The position numbers were made by a program, and so were the translations under genes. A stretch of DNA of 6,059 nucleotides, from positions 1 through 6,059 of the forward strand of contig JAOPXA010000019.1 in assembly GCA_025965395.1 (NCBI GenBank). The letters run 5' to 3'. Shown here piece by piece: positions 5,207-6,059 of this stretch. Numbering within the stretch: position 1 is the first letter of the stretch; each line of letters begins with the position of its first letter. Source of the stretch: Nocardioidaceae bacterium. GTDB taxonomy: Bacteria > Actinomycetota > Actinomycetes > Propionibacteriales > Nocardioidaceae. The notes beneath the pieces were generated by a model. That model ran no database searches and had not been told where the DNA came from. It was given only the letters and a program-made list of their open reading frames with translations.

Positions 5207-6043
5207 GTGCGCAAAATAGTGGCGGTTATCGCGTTGACGATAGCGATGATTCCTCTTGTTGCGCCTTCGACTGCATCGGCTTCATCGCGCGCAGTCGACT
5301 GGGACATCGTGACGTCATACAGCTGCAAAGCTGACGTCTGGATCCTCTCGGCGCGTGGCTCGGGCCAGACCCAAGACAGCTTCGGAACACAGGAGCGTGC
5401 GTTTCTCAAAGACGTCAAGTACCAGCTGAACGGTCGCTCGGCGATCAAGGCGCGCTCCAAGCTTCTTCGCGTGCAGGTGCTAGATCTGAAGTACCCCGCC
5501 ACGACCGTCAACCTCAAGTCATTCATCACGTACGGGCCAAAGTCCGGCTATTGCGCGTCCGTCGCGCTGGGCATCGCCAAAGCCGTCAAGACGATCAAAA
5601 GCAGCCGTAGGAAGTGCAAGAATCCGCCCACCGTGGTGCTGACCGGCTACTCACAAGGTGCTCAAGTGATGCGGTACGCGGCGCGCAACCTGCTGGCCAA
5701 GAACGTGCCGATCGCAAGCGTCACTCTCATCGCTGACCCGACCAACTCGTTCCGCAAGACAGCGAACACCATGAGCTATAACGGCGGCTCGACCTGGGCG
5801 TCACCGCGCTCGACGTATGCCGGCGTGGCCAACCCCAAGCAGAAGAAGATCTTGCCCACGGCTTTCAAGGACATCGCGGCTTCCGTGTGCGACAAGCGTG
5901 ACTCGGTCTGCCATATCGGCCCGGCCACCACTGCGGCCACCGACGTGCACCGCGATGCCTACCGAAGCAAGCGGATGTATCACTTCCCCGCCCAATGGCT
6001 CGTCAAGAAGGTCGCCAAGATCCACGGCGCGACCGCGGGTTGA
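5207..6043 (+). CDS. Secreted cutinase-family serine hydrolase
   Basis: A 278-residue exported alpha/beta-hydrolase of the cutinase family, expected to cleave ester bonds in cutin-like polyesters, lipids or similar substrates outside the cell. Residues 1-25 are a Sec signal peptide (basic RK, hydrophobic VAVIALTIAMIPLVA, probable cleavage after ASA at 23-25). The mature part shows LSARGSGQTQDSFGT (47-61), which provides oxyanion residue S52; the nucleophile elbow GYSQG with S149 and Q150; D232 in CDKRDSVC (228-235); and H248 in HRDAY. This is the Ser-Asp-His order of Fusarium cutinase. By that alignment the disulfides should be C40-C137 and C228-C235, leaving C116 unpaired. The Ser-Asp spacing (83) is longer than in the fungal enzyme (55), pointing to an extra loop around residues 185-220. 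It is Lys/Arg rich, so the mature protein is probably basic. GTG at 5207 is the first possible start; no good ribosome site precedes it. It stands alone; substrate unknown. Confidence 0.93.
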   Translation: MRKIVAVIALTIAMIPLVAPSTASASSRAVDWDIVTSYSCKADVWILSARGSGQTQDSFGTQERAFLKDVKYQLNGRSAIKARSKLLRVQVLDLKYPATTVNLKSFITYGPKSGYCASVALGIAKAVKTIKSSRRKCKNPPTVVLTGYSQGAQVMRYAARNLLAKNVPIASVTLIADPTNSFRKTANTMSYNGGSTWASPRSTYAGVANPKQKKILPTAFKDIAASVCDKRDSVCHIGPATTAATDVHRDAYRSKRMYHFPAQWLVKKVAKIHGATAG

Positions 6044-6059
6044 GCTCGTCCCGTTGGTT

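Noticed and set aside
1..6059. A new defence, mobile or secretion system
   Set aside because: Each intact gene falls in a known family, no nuclease, toxin, transposase, integrase or repeat array is present, and the layout is that of ordinary metabolic and transport genes.

Overview
The window is 6,059 bases of gene-dense, high-GC DNA. The strong G/C bias at third codon positions, the long antisense open frames and the type of genes all suggest an actinomycete, most likely a member of the Micrococcales/Microbacteriaceae. That placement is inference from gene style, not from a marker gene. No rRNA, tRNA, CRISPR array, insertion sequence or phage gene is visible. Seven intact protein genes and one gene remnant account for nearly all of it.

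Bases 14-1838 (minus strand) hold a three-gene set read right to left: an XRE-type repressor with an MmyB-like ligand-binding domain, a small metal-binding cupin that resembles the bacterial cupin hydroxynitrile lyases, and a RibD/dihydrofolate-reductase-like reductase. Regulator and cupin overlap by four bases (ATGA). A 133-base divergent intergenic region separates the regulator from a plus-strand zinc alcohol dehydrogenase (1972-3012). The dehydrogenase stop overlaps the ATG of an MFS-transporter remnant (3009-3156), which is frameshifted after nine codons and cut off after its first membrane helix. Together these look like a regulator-controlled redox/detoxification locus that has lost its transporter. 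The regulator itself appears to lack about 25 residues of its ligand domain.

Bases 3157-4021 hold a short intergenic region with a tandem 8-base repeat at 11-base phasing, then a membrane protein with a KdpD-like DUF4118 domain and a short cytoplasmic part but no histidine-kinase domain. Facing it, with only 19 bases between the stop codons, is a minus-strand EamA/DMT-family permease (4041-5072) with a strikingly histidine-rich C-terminal tail (24 His in the last 61 residues), suggesting metal handling. A 134-base divergent region follows, then a secreted cutinase-family serine hydrolase (5207-6043).

I found no convincing previously undescribed multi-gene system. The points most worth a second look are the decayed transporter, the probable in-frame deletion in its neighbouring regulator, the kinase-less DUF4118 gene with its phased repeat, and the His-tailed permease.
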